Shown here: one piece after another, positions 6,561-15,458 of the stretch
Numbering within the stretch: position 1 is the first letter of the stretch
Layout: every line of letters starts with the position of its first letter
Source: JAICND01 sp040905905
GTDB lineage: Bacteria > Actinomycetota > Acidimicrobiia > Spongiisociales > ZC4RG35
Length of the DNA stretch: 64,000 bases
Assembly (NCBI GenBank): GCA_040905905.1
Contig: JBBDQN010000011.1
Span: 109,296 to 173,295 of the forward strand
Direction: 5' to 3'
Translations under genes and position numbers: made by a program
The notes under the pieces: generated by a model
What the model was told of the DNA's origin: nothing
What the model saw: only the letters and a program-made list of their open reading frames with translations
Database searches by the model: none

Positions 6561-7574
6561 ATGATCATCGTCATGCGCCGTGAGGCAACTGCAGCAGACA
6601 TCGAAGGGGTGGTTGCGCGCCTGGAACAGATCGGATGCGAGGCTCATGTGTCCCAGGGTCATCTACGCACAGTGATCGGGGCGATCGGGGACCGGGCAGC
6701 GGTGCAGATGGTCCCGTGGGAAGCGGTGCCCGGGGTGGAACGGGCCGTGCCGGTCCTGAAAACGTTCAAGTTCGTCTCCCGGGACTTCCAGGACGAAGAC
6801 ACGGTCGTCAAAGTAGGTGGGGTCGAGATCGGGGGCGGCACCTTTACCGTGATCGCCGGACCATGCGCGGTCGAAAACCGAGATCAGACCATGCGGACTG
6901 CCGAGGCGGTGGTTGCGGCTGGCGCCAAAGTGCTGAGGGGTGACGCCTTCAAACCCCGGACCTCGCCTTATTCCTTCCAGGGCCTGGGTGAGAAGGGACT
7001 GCAGATCTTGGCCGAGGCACGGGAGGTGTTCGGGGTGCCGTTTGTCGCAGAGGTGCTCGATGTGCGCGATGTCGCCCTCGTCTCCTCCTACGCCGACATC
7101 CTCCGAGTAGGGACCCGCAACATGGCCAACTACACACTGTTGGCCGAGGTGGGTCGCCAATCAAAACCGGTCCAGCTAAAGCGGGGGTTCACCGCCACCC
7201 TGGAGGAATGGCTCAACGCCGCCGAATATGTGTACAAAGAGGGCAACCACCAGATCATCCTGGTGGAGCGGGGAATCCGCACCTTCGAGACAGCTTCTCG
7301 CAACACGCTCGACATCACCGCAGTGCCACTCATCAAACGGATGTCGCACCTGCCGATCATGATCGATCCCTCCCACTCGGGCGGCAGACGGGATCTGGTG
7401 GCGCCACTCGCCAGAGCCGCGGTGGCGGTAGGTGCAGATGGGGTCATGATCGATGTCCACCCTGCCCCGGATACGGCCCTGGTGGATGGCGAACAGGCCG
7501 TGCTCCCGTCCGAGTTCGCCGACTTGATGGTCACGATCAGGGCGCTGGCGTCCGTCGTCGGCTTTACCGTCTGA
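6561..7574 (+). CDS. aroF: 3-deoxy-7-phosphoheptulonate (DAHP) synthase, type I-beta
   Basis: Condenses phosphoenolpyruvate and erythrose 4-phosphate, the first step of the shikimate pathway. An N-terminal ferredoxin-like regulatory domain (about 1-80) precedes the barrel. Catalytic motifs are intact: AGPCAVE with the metal cysteine, FKPRTSPYSFQG for erythrose-4-phosphate, LKRG, ERGIRTFE, DPSHSGG and VDGEQ with the metal aspartate. The usual metal-ligand Glu of the VEVHP motif is Asp here (MIDVHP). ATG 6561 gives the family-typical MIIVMR start; a GTG at 6531 is the alternative. tyrA follows after 3 bases. Confidence 0.93.
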   Translation: MIIVMRREATAADIEGVVARLEQIGCEAHVSQGHLRTVIGAIGDRAAVQMVPWEAVPGVERAVPVLKTFKFVSRDFQDEDTVVKVGGVEIGGGTFTVIAGPCAVENRDQTMRTAEAVVAAGAKVLRGDAFKPRTSPYSFQGLGEKGLQILAEAREVFGVPFVAEVLDVRDVALVSSYADILRVGTRNMANYTLLAEVGRQSKPVQLKRGFTATLEEWLNAAEYVYKEGNHQIILVERGIRTFETASRNTLDITAVPLIKRMSHLPIMIDPSHSGGRRDLVAPLARAAVAVGADGVMIDVHPAPDTALVDGEQAVLPSEFADLMVTIRALASVVGFTV

Positions 7575-7577
7575 CCC

Positions 7578-8597
7578 ATGAAAGCCGCTGTGCTCGGCAC
7601 CGGGCTAATCGGTTCATCGATCGGAATCGGGTTGCGGAGCCTGGGTTGGTCGGTAGTGGGGTGGGATCCGTCGTCTACGGCTCTGGAGGGATCGATGGTG
7701 GTCGGCGCGATCGACTTGGCGGCGCCGACTGAAGAAGCGTCACTCGAAGGGGTCGACCTGGTGGTGCTCGCCGGTCCTCCACTCGCGATCGAGAAAACGC
7801 TGCGGAGCCTTGAGACGGACGCGGTGGTGACGGACGTGGCCGGGGTGAAGTCGCCGATGGTGGCCGCGGCGAGCCACCTCCGATCGTATGTGGGTGGCCA
7901 TCCGATGGCGGGGCGGGAAACCTCTGGCCCGGCCGGCGCCTCCGGCTCGCTGTTTCGGGGAGCCACCTGGATCGTCACGACAGATGGCGTCAACGCCCAC
8001 GCCCTCGATTTCGTCGAACGCATCGTTGCCCAACTCGGCGCGTTGCCAGTGCGAATGGGAGCGGAGGAACACGACGCCGCGGTGGCAGCCGTAAGTCATC
8101 TTCCGCAGGTGGTGGCGTCGGCACTGGTCAACCGCGTCGCGCGCCAACCGTCCGCGCTGGACCTCGCCGCTGGAGGTTTCCGTGATCTCACCAGGATCGC
8201 GCTGTCGGATCCCGCCTGGTGGTCGGATGTTCTGGTCGAAAATCGCAACGCCCTGACCCCGTTGCTAAGAGAACTCTCGGAGGACTTGATGTCCTGGGCC
8301 GACCGCCTTGATTCGGCCGACGCTGAACAGGTCGGCGCCGAGATGTTGGCCGCCCGCACCGCCAGGCGGTCCTTAGCAGCTCCGGTTGCGGCCGTCGGTG
8401 TGGTCCTCGACGACCAACCCGGAGAGATCGCCCGGGTTGGGCATGCTTTGGAAACCTCAGGGGTTGACTTGCGCGACCTTCAGTTGCGGCACGCCACCCA
8501 TGGTGGAGGAGGAGTCCTCACCCTTTCGGTGCGCGCTCTGGAGGCGGACCGATTGCGGATTGCGCTTGCCGCCGAAGGTCTGCGTCTGTTGGACTAG
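7578..8597 (+). CDS. tyrA: Prephenate dehydrogenase with ACT domain
   Basis: 339 residues. Oxidatively decarboxylates prephenate (or arogenate) in tyrosine synthesis. The NAD(P) loop AVLGTGLIGSSIGIGL is at residues 4-19 and the VGGHPMAGRE catalytic histidine block is near 105. The C-terminal 75 residues form an ACT domain (VGVVLDDQPGEIARVGHAL), implying feedback by an amino acid. TACCGT ends 7 bases before the ATG, so besides read-through from aroF an internal leaderless transcript is possible. It converges on the M20 gene. Confidence 0.92.
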   Translation: MKAAVLGTGLIGSSIGIGLRSLGWSVVGWDPSSTALEGSMVVGAIDLAAPTEEASLEGVDLVVLAGPPLAIEKTLRSLETDAVVTDVAGVKSPMVAAASHLRSYVGGHPMAGRETSGPAGASGSLFRGATWIVTTDGVNAHALDFVERIVAQLGALPVRMGAEEHDAAVAAVSHLPQVVASALVNRVARQPSALDLAAGGFRDLTRIALSDPAWWSDVLVENRNALTPLLRELSEDLMSWADRLDSADAEQVGAEMLAARTARRSLAAPVAAVGVVLDDQPGEIARVGHALETSGVDLRDLQLRHATHGGGGVLTLSVRALEADRLRIALAAEGLRLLD

Positions 8598-8618
8598 GTG
8601 GCTGGGCGGGCGACTTCG

Positions 8619-9782
8619 TCAGTCTTCGAGAAGGCCGAGCAGACAGGCGAGTCCGGCCAGCAACCCCGACTCCAGAGCCGTCTCGTTGGCCGTGAACGAT
8701 GCCGAGTGGAGATCGACGTCGCGGCCGGGGGGTTTGGCACCCAGCCGAATCAGCGAACCGGGCACCACTTCGGTGAAACAAGCGAAGTCCTCGGCGCCCA
8801 TGCTGGTCGGGGCGACTACCACCGATTCGAGACCCATCGCGGTGGCGATCGCCTGCCGACAACGGGCGACCACCTTCTCGTCATTCACCACCGGCGGAAT
8901 CCCACGTTGATAATGAACGAGGACCTTGGCCCCGGTGGGGGCCACGATCTCCTGGGTGATACGATCGATCAAGCCTGGAATTTCCTCCCAAAGTGTGCGA
9001 TCGAGGGTGCGGCAGGTCCCCGATAGTTCGATCGAGGTCGGAATGACGTTGTCGGCGGTTCCGCCCGCCACCTTGCCAAACACGATGGTCATGGGCATCC
9101 GGGAGTCGGTCAACCGGTTCAGCAACGCTGGGAGCTCCGTGATGACCTTACCCGCGGCATAAATCAGATCGACGGTCTTGTGGGGTCGGGCAGTATGGCC
9201 GCCCGGCCCTTCGAGATTGATGTAAAACCGGTCGGCCGATCCGGTGATAGGCCCGCTCCGGAGCCCCACCTTGCCTGCTTCTAACGAAGGATCGACGTGA
9301 AAGGCGATGATTGATTCGAGACCATCGGCCGTCCCCTCTCGCACCAACTCCTGGCCGCCCCCGGGGAAGGTCTCCTCAGCCGGTTGGAATATCACTCGTA
9401 TTCGTCCGGCCAAAGGCTCGAGCCGGCTGAGGGCAAGCGACAGGCCCACCGCCACCGCGGTGTGGACGTCATGGCCACATGCATGCATGACCCCCTGTAC
9501 CTGCGAGCGAAACGGCAGGCCCTCGGGCTCTTGAATCGGGAGTGCGTCGAGGTCGGCTCGAAAGCCGATCAATTTCTCACCCGAGCCGATTTCGACGGTT
9601 AGCCCCGTCCGCGGGGTCCGGGTGCGAGGACTGAGACCGGCGTCGCGCAATGCAGTGGCAACCTGTGCCGTCGTCTGATATTCCTTATGGGCGAGTTCCG
9701 GGTGGCGGTGGATTGCCCGCCGCAGATCGATCACCTTGGGAAGGACTTCGGCGACCAACCCCCGGAGGTTGGGCGAACTCAT
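8619..9782 (-). CDS. M20D-family amidohydrolase
   Basis: 387-residue di-zinc amidohydrolase of the IAA-amino acid/hippurate hydrolase type, cleaving N-acyl amino acids or similar amides in the cytoplasm. Metal motifs are visible: HACGHDVHTA near residue 100, FQPAEETFPGG with the catalytic Glu near 134, AFHVDP near 165 and the late LHSASF histidine. The dimerisation domain spans about 185-300. ATG 9782 is chosen over TTG 9791. The acyl donor cannot be predicted. Confidence 0.88.
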   Translation of the reverse strand: MSSPNLRGLVAEVLPKVIDLRRAIHRHPELAHKEYQTTAQVATALRDAGLSPRTRTPRTGLTVEIGSGEKLIGFRADLDALPIQEPEGLPFRSQVQGVMHACGHDVHTAVAVGLSLALSRLEPLAGRIRVIFQPAEETFPGGGQELVREGTADGLESIIAFHVDPSLEAGKVGLRSGPITGSADRFYINLEGPGGHTARPHKTVDLIYAAGKVITELPALLNRLTDSRMPMTIVFGKVAGGTADNVIPTSIELSGTCRTLDRTLWEEIPGLIDRITQEIVAPTGAKVLVHYQRGIPPVVNDEKVVARCRQAIATAMGLESVVVAPTSMGAEDFACFTEVVPGSLIRLGAKPPGRDVDLHSASFTANETALESGLLAGLACLLGLLED

Positions 9783-9838
9783 GGAGGACAAAGCGTAGCG
9801 GTGGCTAGCCGTTGGGAATGAGGGTTGGCGCCATCTTC

Positions 9839-9898
9839 CCCCTGTCTTCTGGCGCGTGNNNNNNNNNNCCCCCCCCCCCCCCCCGCCAAAAGACGGGG
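9839..9898. other. Hairpin interrupted by assembly gap and poly-C run
   Basis: Arms 9839-9854 and 9884-9898 pair with one bulge and one mismatch. The loop holds ten N (9859-9868) and 16 C (9869-9884). On the minus strand this follows the glnE stop, so the hairpin could be the glnE terminator. The gap and homopolymer look like a sequencing or assembly failure at strong secondary structure, so the true loop sequence is unknown. Confidence 0.6.
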
Positions 9899-9925
9899 TA
9901 CACCCTCTACTTCGTCCAACTGAGC

Positions 9926-12721
9926 TCAGTCCGCGAAGAACCTCTGTTCAAAGATCCGGCGGGCTCGTCGGGTGACGCGCCGGTACTCCTCCCTCAGCTC
10001 CGCCCGGTTCTCGTATCCGAGCGACTGTGCCAGGTGGGCGGCCTCGTCCCCGTCGATAGGCAGAGAGTCCAGCGGTCGGGCTGCCTGCAAGAAGAGCCGG
10101 TTGCGAATCCGGGTGCACAGCCTGTACGACTCGGCCAATTCGGCGGCCTCGGTAGCGCTGAACGCTCCCAGCTGTTCAAGGGCCGCCAGGGCGGGCAAGG
10201 TCGATGGCAGTCGAACCTCCGGATGTTCGTGACCTAAACGGAGCTGCCAGAGTTGGACGACGAACTCGATGTCGGACAGACCCCCCGGCCCGAGTTTGAG
10301 ATGAAAGTCAGGGTCTTCTCCGGCCGGAACCCGTTCTTTCTCTACCCGCGCCTTGATGTGACGGATCGCACGGATCATGTCGAGACCCGGGGATTGGGGA
10401 TAGGCATGTTCGGCGACGATCTCGGCAAAAGCCACCGAGACCTCGTCGGGTCCGGCTACCGGTCGGGCCTTGATGAGTGCCAGTCGCTCCCAGGGCTCGG
10501 CCCGTTCTGCGTAATAGGTCCGGTAGGCGTCCAGTGAACGGGCCAGGGCTCCCTGGCGGCCGTCTGGACGAAGGCCGGCGTCAACCTGGTATGCACTGCC
10601 GTCGGTGGTGACCTCACCGAGGACTTTCCGGAACTCGGTCGCCACACGAAGTGCCTGGCTGGCATGAGTGGAGGTGTCCGCCACGTAGAGAAGGTCGAGG
10701 TCCGATCCGTAGCCAAGCTCATGACCACCCCACTTCCCCATGCCCACGACCAACAACGGCACATGCCCGGTTTGCTCGCGGGCGACCCAAAGCGCGGCGG
10801 AGGCGGCGGCGTCGGCGGTGTCGCTCAACGCCCCTGCCACCTGTTCGAGTTCGACCATGTCGAGGAGATCAGCTGCTGCCACTCGCAAGATTCGACGCCG
10901 GACGAGACGTCGCAGCGATGTCATTCGACTACTGCGGTCGGGACGGAGCTGCATCCGTTCCAGGGCGGTGGCGGTAGTTTCCGCGCTGGTCGGGAGGTCG
11001 GTCATCAGTCGATCGTCAGCCAACCTCGGAAGGAACTCGGGGAGGCGGTCGATAAAGGTGCCCACCAGACGGCTTGTGCCAAGGAGGGCGCAGAGTCGCT
11101 GGGCGGCCAGTGGACGATCACGCAATGTGTTGACGAGCTCAGTGTTGTTGGTGTTGACGCGGACCATGGCCCGCAGTTGCTGTAGCCCTAGATCGGGATT
11201 GGGGGTATCAGCCAACCAGTCGAGCATCAAGGGGAAGAGCTGGCTCATCAACCGGCTCCGCCGCGAGAGCCCGGTGGTGAGGTCTTCAAACGCCTGGGCC
11301 GCCCCCACGAGGTCCCGGAACCCCAGCGCTTGTAAGCGGTCTTCAGCCCGGGCCCTGGTGAGACCTCCGGCTGGAGCCGAAGCAAAAGCCTCGAGCAGCG
11401 GCCGGAAGTAGAGACCCTCGTGCAACTCCCTCACCCTTCTCCGGTGACGGCTGAGGTCGTTGTCGAAGGCGGTGACGGCGCTCACCTGACCGGTCCGATA
11501 TCCCAGGGCGAGCGCCAGGTGTTCCCGGTCGTCTGGAAGTTGATGGGTCTGGACGAGTTTTTCGAGTTGGAGGCGGTGTTCGACGGTTCGTAACCACTTG
11601 TATGAATCGGCCAGATCGGTTGCATCTTCCGACCTGACATATCCACCGGCCGCCAGTGCCTGGAGGGCGGGAATGGTTCCGGTCACGCGGAGGTCGTGGT
11701 CGGAGCGGCCGTGAATGAGCTGGAGCAGTTGGACCGAAAACTCGACATCTCGAATTCCTCCGGGTGCCCGCTTCAGATCTGCAGGCCCGGCATTCTCCTC
11801 GGCCCGGGCCTTGAGTTCACGCAAGCTCCGAACGTCAGCGGAGGAGAGGCTTTCCGGCCATACCCACCGTGTCACGGCTTCTATGAGTTCTCGTCCCAGC
11901 TCGAGGTCGCCCGAGGCAGCTCTGGCTTTGAGCAAGGCCTGGAACTCCCAGGGTTCGCCCCAGCGTTCGTAATACCCGCGATAGGAAGCCACCGTTCGAA
12001 CCAGAGGGCCGGTCGAACCTTCCGGACGGAGGTCGGCGTCGACCCGAAAGGCGATCCCTTCGGGGCCGGGGAGACTCAACTCCTCGATGGCCGCCGTGGC
12101 CACCCGGAGGGCCAACCGCCGCGACCCATCCTCATCCTCCTCCTTCGGTTCATAGACAAACAACAGGTCGATGTCCGATGCGTAGTTCAGCTCGTTGCCA
12201 CCCCACTTCCCCATCGCCACCACTCCAAAACGAATATCAACGACAGTTGGGAAACGAGCAGACAGCTCCCGCTTGGCCTTGGCAAGAGCCAGGTCGACGG
12301 CCTGGTCGGCCAAAGCTGAAAGTTGCTCGACGACACGGTCGTAGGCAGCTGTGCCGGTCAGATCGGATAACGCGATCTCGACCATCCGATGCTGGACCAC
12401 CAGGCGCGGGTTGTCGCCAGGAGGCTCCGCGCCGTGAACCCATTCGGGGTGGCGGGCCAGGCTGTCCCATAGTCCCCGGCTGGCAGCGGCCAGAGGCAAG
12501 AGGCGGTCGAGCTGTGCGATCGACACCGCCTGGTCGCGTTCGGCCAGTGTCGCCAGGCGATGGAGAGTGCCTTCCGGGTCGGGCCCCGAGCGTGCCTTAA
12601 CGAGCAAAACCCTTACGGCAGGATCCAATTGTCCGGCAGTGAGCCAGCCCAGTGCCTCAAATCGGGGGACGAGAGTCTCCCCGACGCCGAGTCGGGCCAG
12701 GGAAGGACTGCGGGTCGTCAA
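9926..12721 (-). CDS. glnE: Bifunctional glutamine synthetase adenylyltransferase/deadenylylase
   Basis: 931 residues, full length. Adds AMP to and removes it from glutamine synthetase in response to nitrogen status. Two nucleotidyltransferase domains are present with their metal motifs: GKWGGNELNYASDIDLLFVY near residue 170 and GKWGGHELGYGSDLDLLYV near 665. Each is followed by a GlnD-like helical domain (LKRAPGGIRDVEF and LKLGPGGLSDIEFV). The TTG start overlaps the stop of a small membrane protein (TTGA). The 3' end abuts the assembly gap but the stop is intact. Confidence 0.95.
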   Translation of the reverse strand: MTTRSPSLARLGVGETLVPRFEALGWLTAGQLDPAVRVLLVKARSGPDPEGTLHRLATLAERDQAVSIAQLDRLLPLAAASRGLWDSLARHPEWVHGAEPPGDNPRLVVQHRMVEIALSDLTGTAAYDRVVEQLSALADQAVDLALAKAKRELSARFPTVVDIRFGVVAMGKWGGNELNYASDIDLLFVYEPKEEDEDGSRRLALRVATAAIEELSLPGPEGIAFRVDADLRPEGSTGPLVRTVASYRGYYERWGEPWEFQALLKARAASGDLELGRELIEAVTRWVWPESLSSADVRSLRELKARAEENAGPADLKRAPGGIRDVEFSVQLLQLIHGRSDHDLRVTGTIPALQALAAGGYVRSEDATDLADSYKWLRTVEHRLQLEKLVQTHQLPDDREHLALALGYRTGQVSAVTAFDNDLSRHRRRVRELHEGLYFRPLLEAFASAPAGGLTRARAEDRLQALGFRDLVGAAQAFEDLTTGLSRRSRLMSQLFPLMLDWLADTPNPDLGLQQLRAMVRVNTNNTELVNTLRDRPLAAQRLCALLGTSRLVGTFIDRLPEFLPRLADDRLMTDLPTSAETTATALERMQLRPDRSSRMTSLRRLVRRRILRVAAADLLDMVELEQVAGALSDTADAAASAALWVAREQTGHVPLLVVGMGKWGGHELGYGSDLDLLYVADTSTHASQALRVATEFRKVLGEVTTDGSAYQVDAGLRPDGRQGALARSLDAYRTYYAERAEPWERLALIKARPVAGPDEVSVAFAEIVAEHAYPQSPGLDMIRAIRHIKARVEKERVPAGEDPDFHLKLGPGGLSDIEFVVQLWQLRLGHEHPEVRLPSTLPALAALEQLGAFSATEAAELAESYRLCTRIRNRLFLQAARPLDSLPIDGDEAAHLAQSLGYENRAELREEYRRVTRRARRIFEQRFFAD

Positions 12722-12960
12722 AGGTCTGAGGGCGGTTCGGGTTCCGGCTCGCTGTTGGTTTGGAGAATGAGGTCACCGCTCTGTTGATATTCGATCACAT
12801 ACTCGACCGCAGGTTCGAACAGGGCCTGGTAGTACATAAAGGCGAGGGCGGTGCCTTTCCGGACCGGCTGGGGATGTCGCCAACGTCTCGCCAGCATCCA
12901 AATGCCTACTGGGACAACCGGAATCAGGATCAACCACCACCAGATGGCGAGCCAGTTCAT
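12718..12960 (-). CDS. Small single-pass membrane protein upstream of glnE
   Basis: 80 residues. One N-terminal membrane segment (WLAIWWWLILIPVVPVGIWM, residues 3-22), a basic stop-transfer stretch RRWRHPQPVRKG, and a short acidic EPEPEPP tail. Not recognised as a named family. ATG 12960 is used because it starts the hydrophobic segment and lies in the 36-base gap to divergent nadE; a much longer in-frame extension is antisense to nadE and rejected. The stop overlaps the glnE start, so it may be cotranslated with glnE. Confidence 0.65.
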   Translation of the reverse strand: MNWLAIWWWLILIPVVPVGIWMLARRWRHPQPVRKGTALAFMYYQALFEPAVEYVIEYQQSGDLILQTNSEPEPEPPSDL

Positions 12961-12996
12961 GGTCGGGAGATTACGACTCTCTTCTAACCTAATCAT

Positions 12997-14628
12997 GTGC
13001 GCATAGCTGGCGCCCAACTCAATCTCACGGTCGGTGCACTCGACTCCAATGAGGAGCGTATTGCTGGCGTGATGGATTGGGCCGAGGCCGAAGGTGCCGA
13101 CGTCCTCCTGCTGCCGGAACTGGCTGTGAGCGGCTATCCGCCCGAGGACCTCGTGCATCGCCTGGGGTTCGTCGAGGACAATCTCGACGTGGTCAGACGG
13201 CTGGCCGCCAGATCGGGAAACACGACCACTGTCCTCGGGTTTGTCGACCTGGTCAAAGGCCGGGCCGACACCGGCGACGCCGAGCTTCGTCAGGTGGCCA
13301 ATGCCGCCGCCCTCTTGCAAAAAGGGGAATGGGTCGGGACGTATCACAAGATCCTTTTGCCCAATTATGGGGTTTTCGACGAAGCGCGATATTTCCTTCC
13401 GGGGGTCGGTCCCGAGCTGACCTGGGACGTGGCGGGAGTGAAGACAGGTGTGTCGATATGTGAAGACATCTGGCTGGCCACCGGTCCGCCTTTCCAGCAG
13501 GCACGGGCCGGGGCCCGGGTGCTGCTGAATATCAACGGCTCCCCTTATCACCACGGCAAAGCTGTCGAACGGGAGTTGATGTTGTCGGATCGGGCCCGAG
13601 AGGCGGGAGTCCCCGTGGTCTACCTCAACCTGGTGGGCGGCCAGGACGAGCTGGTCTTCGACGGGGCGAGTCTGATCATGGATCGCAACGGTGAAGTGCT
13701 GCATCGGTCGCCACAGTTCCAGGAGGATCGTTTCGTTTACGACCTCAATCTCGACCTGCCCCGACCCGGTCACATCAGCCCTCTGCTTGCTCACGAAGCA
13801 GAGATCTATCGGGCCCTTGAGACCGGCCTAGGGGATTACGTGCGAAAAAATGGGTTCAGCCAGGTTGTCATCGGCATCTCGGGTGGAATCGACTCAGCCC
13901 TGACCGCCACGATCGCCGCCGATGCTTTGGGCCCGGGCTCGGTATGGGGGGTTTCGATGCCCTCACGGTTCTCCTCGGAACACTCCAAGACCGATGCCGC
14001 CGATCTGGCCGCTCGCCTCGGCATCCGGTACCTCGAGATCCCCATGGACCAGATTTTTGCCGACTATCTCAAGGCCCTGACCCCGGTCTTCGGTGACTCC
14101 GAATTCGGCGTTGCCGAAGAGAACATTCAGGCGAGGATCCGGGGTGCGATCCTCATGGCAATTTCCAACAAGCTGGGCCCGATGGTGCTGGCCACCGGGA
14201 ACAAGTCGGAGATGGCGGTCGGATACGCCACGCTTTACGGCGACATGGTGGGGGGGTATTCGGCCCTGAAAGACGTGTTCAAGACAACGGTCTACCGCCT
14301 GGCGGACTGGCGCAATCAACAGTCGGAGGTGATCCCCTCCTCGACGATCAAAAAGCCGCCCTCGGCTGAGCTGCGCCCCAACCAGAAGGACTCTGACAGT
14401 CTCCCGCCATACGAGGAACTGGACCCGATCCTGGCCCTGTACATAGAGGATGATCAGAGCATTGAGGACATCATTGCCGCTGGTAACGACCCGGCGGTGG
14501 TTCGGAGGGTGGTGCGGATGGTCGACCGCAATGAGTACAAGCGCCGCCAGGCGGCTCCCGGAGTCAGGATCACGACCAAAGCTTTCGGCCGCGATCGCCG
14601 GCTACCGATCACCAATGGATATCGGTGA
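12997..14628 (+). CDS. nadE: Glutamine-dependent NAD+ synthetase
   Basis: 543 residues. The N-terminal nitrilase-like glutaminase (about 1-250) makes ammonia and the C-terminal synthetase amidates deamido-NAD. Glutaminase triad: PELAVSGYPPEDL (Glu), YHKILLPNYGVFDE (Lys) and SICEDIW (Cys). The P-loop GISGGIDSALT is near residue 293. GTG 12997 has no Shine-Dalgarno; TAACCT ends 6 bases before it, suggesting a leaderless mRNA. A class IV aminotransferase overlaps its stop. Confidence 0.94.
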   Translation: MRIAGAQLNLTVGALDSNEERIAGVMDWAEAEGADVLLLPELAVSGYPPEDLVHRLGFVEDNLDVVRRLAARSGNTTTVLGFVDLVKGRADTGDAELRQVANAAALLQKGEWVGTYHKILLPNYGVFDEARYFLPGVGPELTWDVAGVKTGVSICEDIWLATGPPFQQARAGARVLLNINGSPYHHGKAVERELMLSDRAREAGVPVVYLNLVGGQDELVFDGASLIMDRNGEVLHRSPQFQEDRFVYDLNLDLPRPGHISPLLAHEAEIYRALETGLGDYVRKNGFSQVVIGISGGIDSALTATIAADALGPGSVWGVSMPSRFSSEHSKTDAADLAARLGIRYLEIPMDQIFADYLKALTPVFGDSEFGVAEENIQARIRGAILMAISNKLGPMVLATGNKSEMAVGYATLYGDMVGGYSALKDVFKTTVYRLADWRNQQSEVIPSSTIKKPPSAELRPNQKDSDSLPPYEELDPILALYIEDDQSIEDIIAAGNDPAVVRRVVRMVDRNEYKRRQAAPGVRITTKAFGRDRRLPITNGYR

Positions 14629-15458
14629 TGTTGACCCTGATCAACGGCCAACCGGCCGACCCTTCGGTGTCCGTGTTCGACGGTGCTGTGCTCCGGGGAG
14701 ATGGTTGTTTCGAGGCGCTTCGGTCGTATGGCGGACGCCCCTTTGCCTTTGCAGAGCACCACCACCGCCTGACGCGGTCGGCGGCCGCCCTCCGGTTGCC
14801 GTTGCCCGCTGTTTCGGATTTGCTGGACTGGGTTGAACGTTGTGCAGAAGATGGCGGCGACTGTGTCGTTCGAATTCTGGTGACCCGTGGCGCCACCGGA
14901 GTCGGGGCCGAAACCCCGCCGCTGTGGGTGGTGCTCTGGCATCCCCTCCCGGACCCCGTCAACGACCTCACCTTGGAGCCGGTGGCTGCTCCCTGGCATG
15001 CTGGGGGCGAGTCGTGGGAGTTGGCTGGCGTCAAGACGATCTCTTACGCCGCCAATCAAGCCGCTTCCCGGCGGGCTCAAGAAGCCGGATTCGATGACGC
15101 CTTGCTGATCTCGCGAGAGGGTGAGGTGCTGGAAGGCCCCACGTTCGGGATCGCCTGGTTGCGTGATGGAGTGTTGGAGACGCCGTCATTGGACCTTGGC
15201 ATCCTCGAGTCCATCACCCGCGGGTTTGTGCTGGAGGGATGTCAACAGATAGGGGTACCGGTGGCCTACGGTCGATATCCCCTCGAGCGGCTGCGAGGGG
15301 CTGATGAGGTTGTGGCGTTTTCGACGGTCAAGGAAGTTACGAGGGTCCGGAAGGTTGGGCCATGGCAATTCGAGCCGGGACCCGTCGCTAGAGACTTGTC
15401 TTCCTTTTACCGCAGCCGGGTTCAGGTGACGCCATCACAGACGACGATCGGGAGCTGA
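14625..15458 (+). CDS. Class IV PLP aminotransferase (PabC/IlvE-like)
   Basis: 277 residues of the D-amino acid aminotransferase/4-amino-4-deoxychorismate lyase fold. The PLP lysine is in GVKTISYAANQAASRRAQ near residue 129, and the cofactor cup is EVLEGPTFGIAW near 167. Length and the terminal STVKEVTRV block fit either aminodeoxychorismate lyase (folate pathway) or a branched-chain aminotransferase; I cannot decide. The GTG overlaps the nadE stop (GTGA), with ATG 14628 as alternative. The last 37 bases overlap the convergent M23 gene. Confidence 0.8.
   Translation: MMLTLINGQPADPSVSVFDGAVLRGDGCFEALRSYGGRPFAFAEHHHRLTRSAAALRLPLPAVSDLLDWVERCAEDGGDCVVRILVTRGATGVGAETPPLWVVLWHPLPDPVNDLTLEPVAAPWHAGGESWELAGVKTISYAANQAASRRAQEAGFDDALLISREGEVLEGPTFGIAWLRDGVLETPSLDLGILESITRGFVLEGCQQIGVPVAYGRYPLERLRGADEVVAFSTVKEVTRVRKVGPWQFEPGPVARDLSSFYRSRVQVTPSQTTIGS

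Noticed and set aside
9869..9884. Poly-C tract as a phase-variation switch
   Set aside because: It is intergenic, adjoins an N gap, and a similar run ends the contig, so an assembly artefact is the better explanation.
12718..13794. 358-residue gene antisense to nadE
   Set aside because: Only the last 80 codons lie outside nadE and form a coherent membrane protein.
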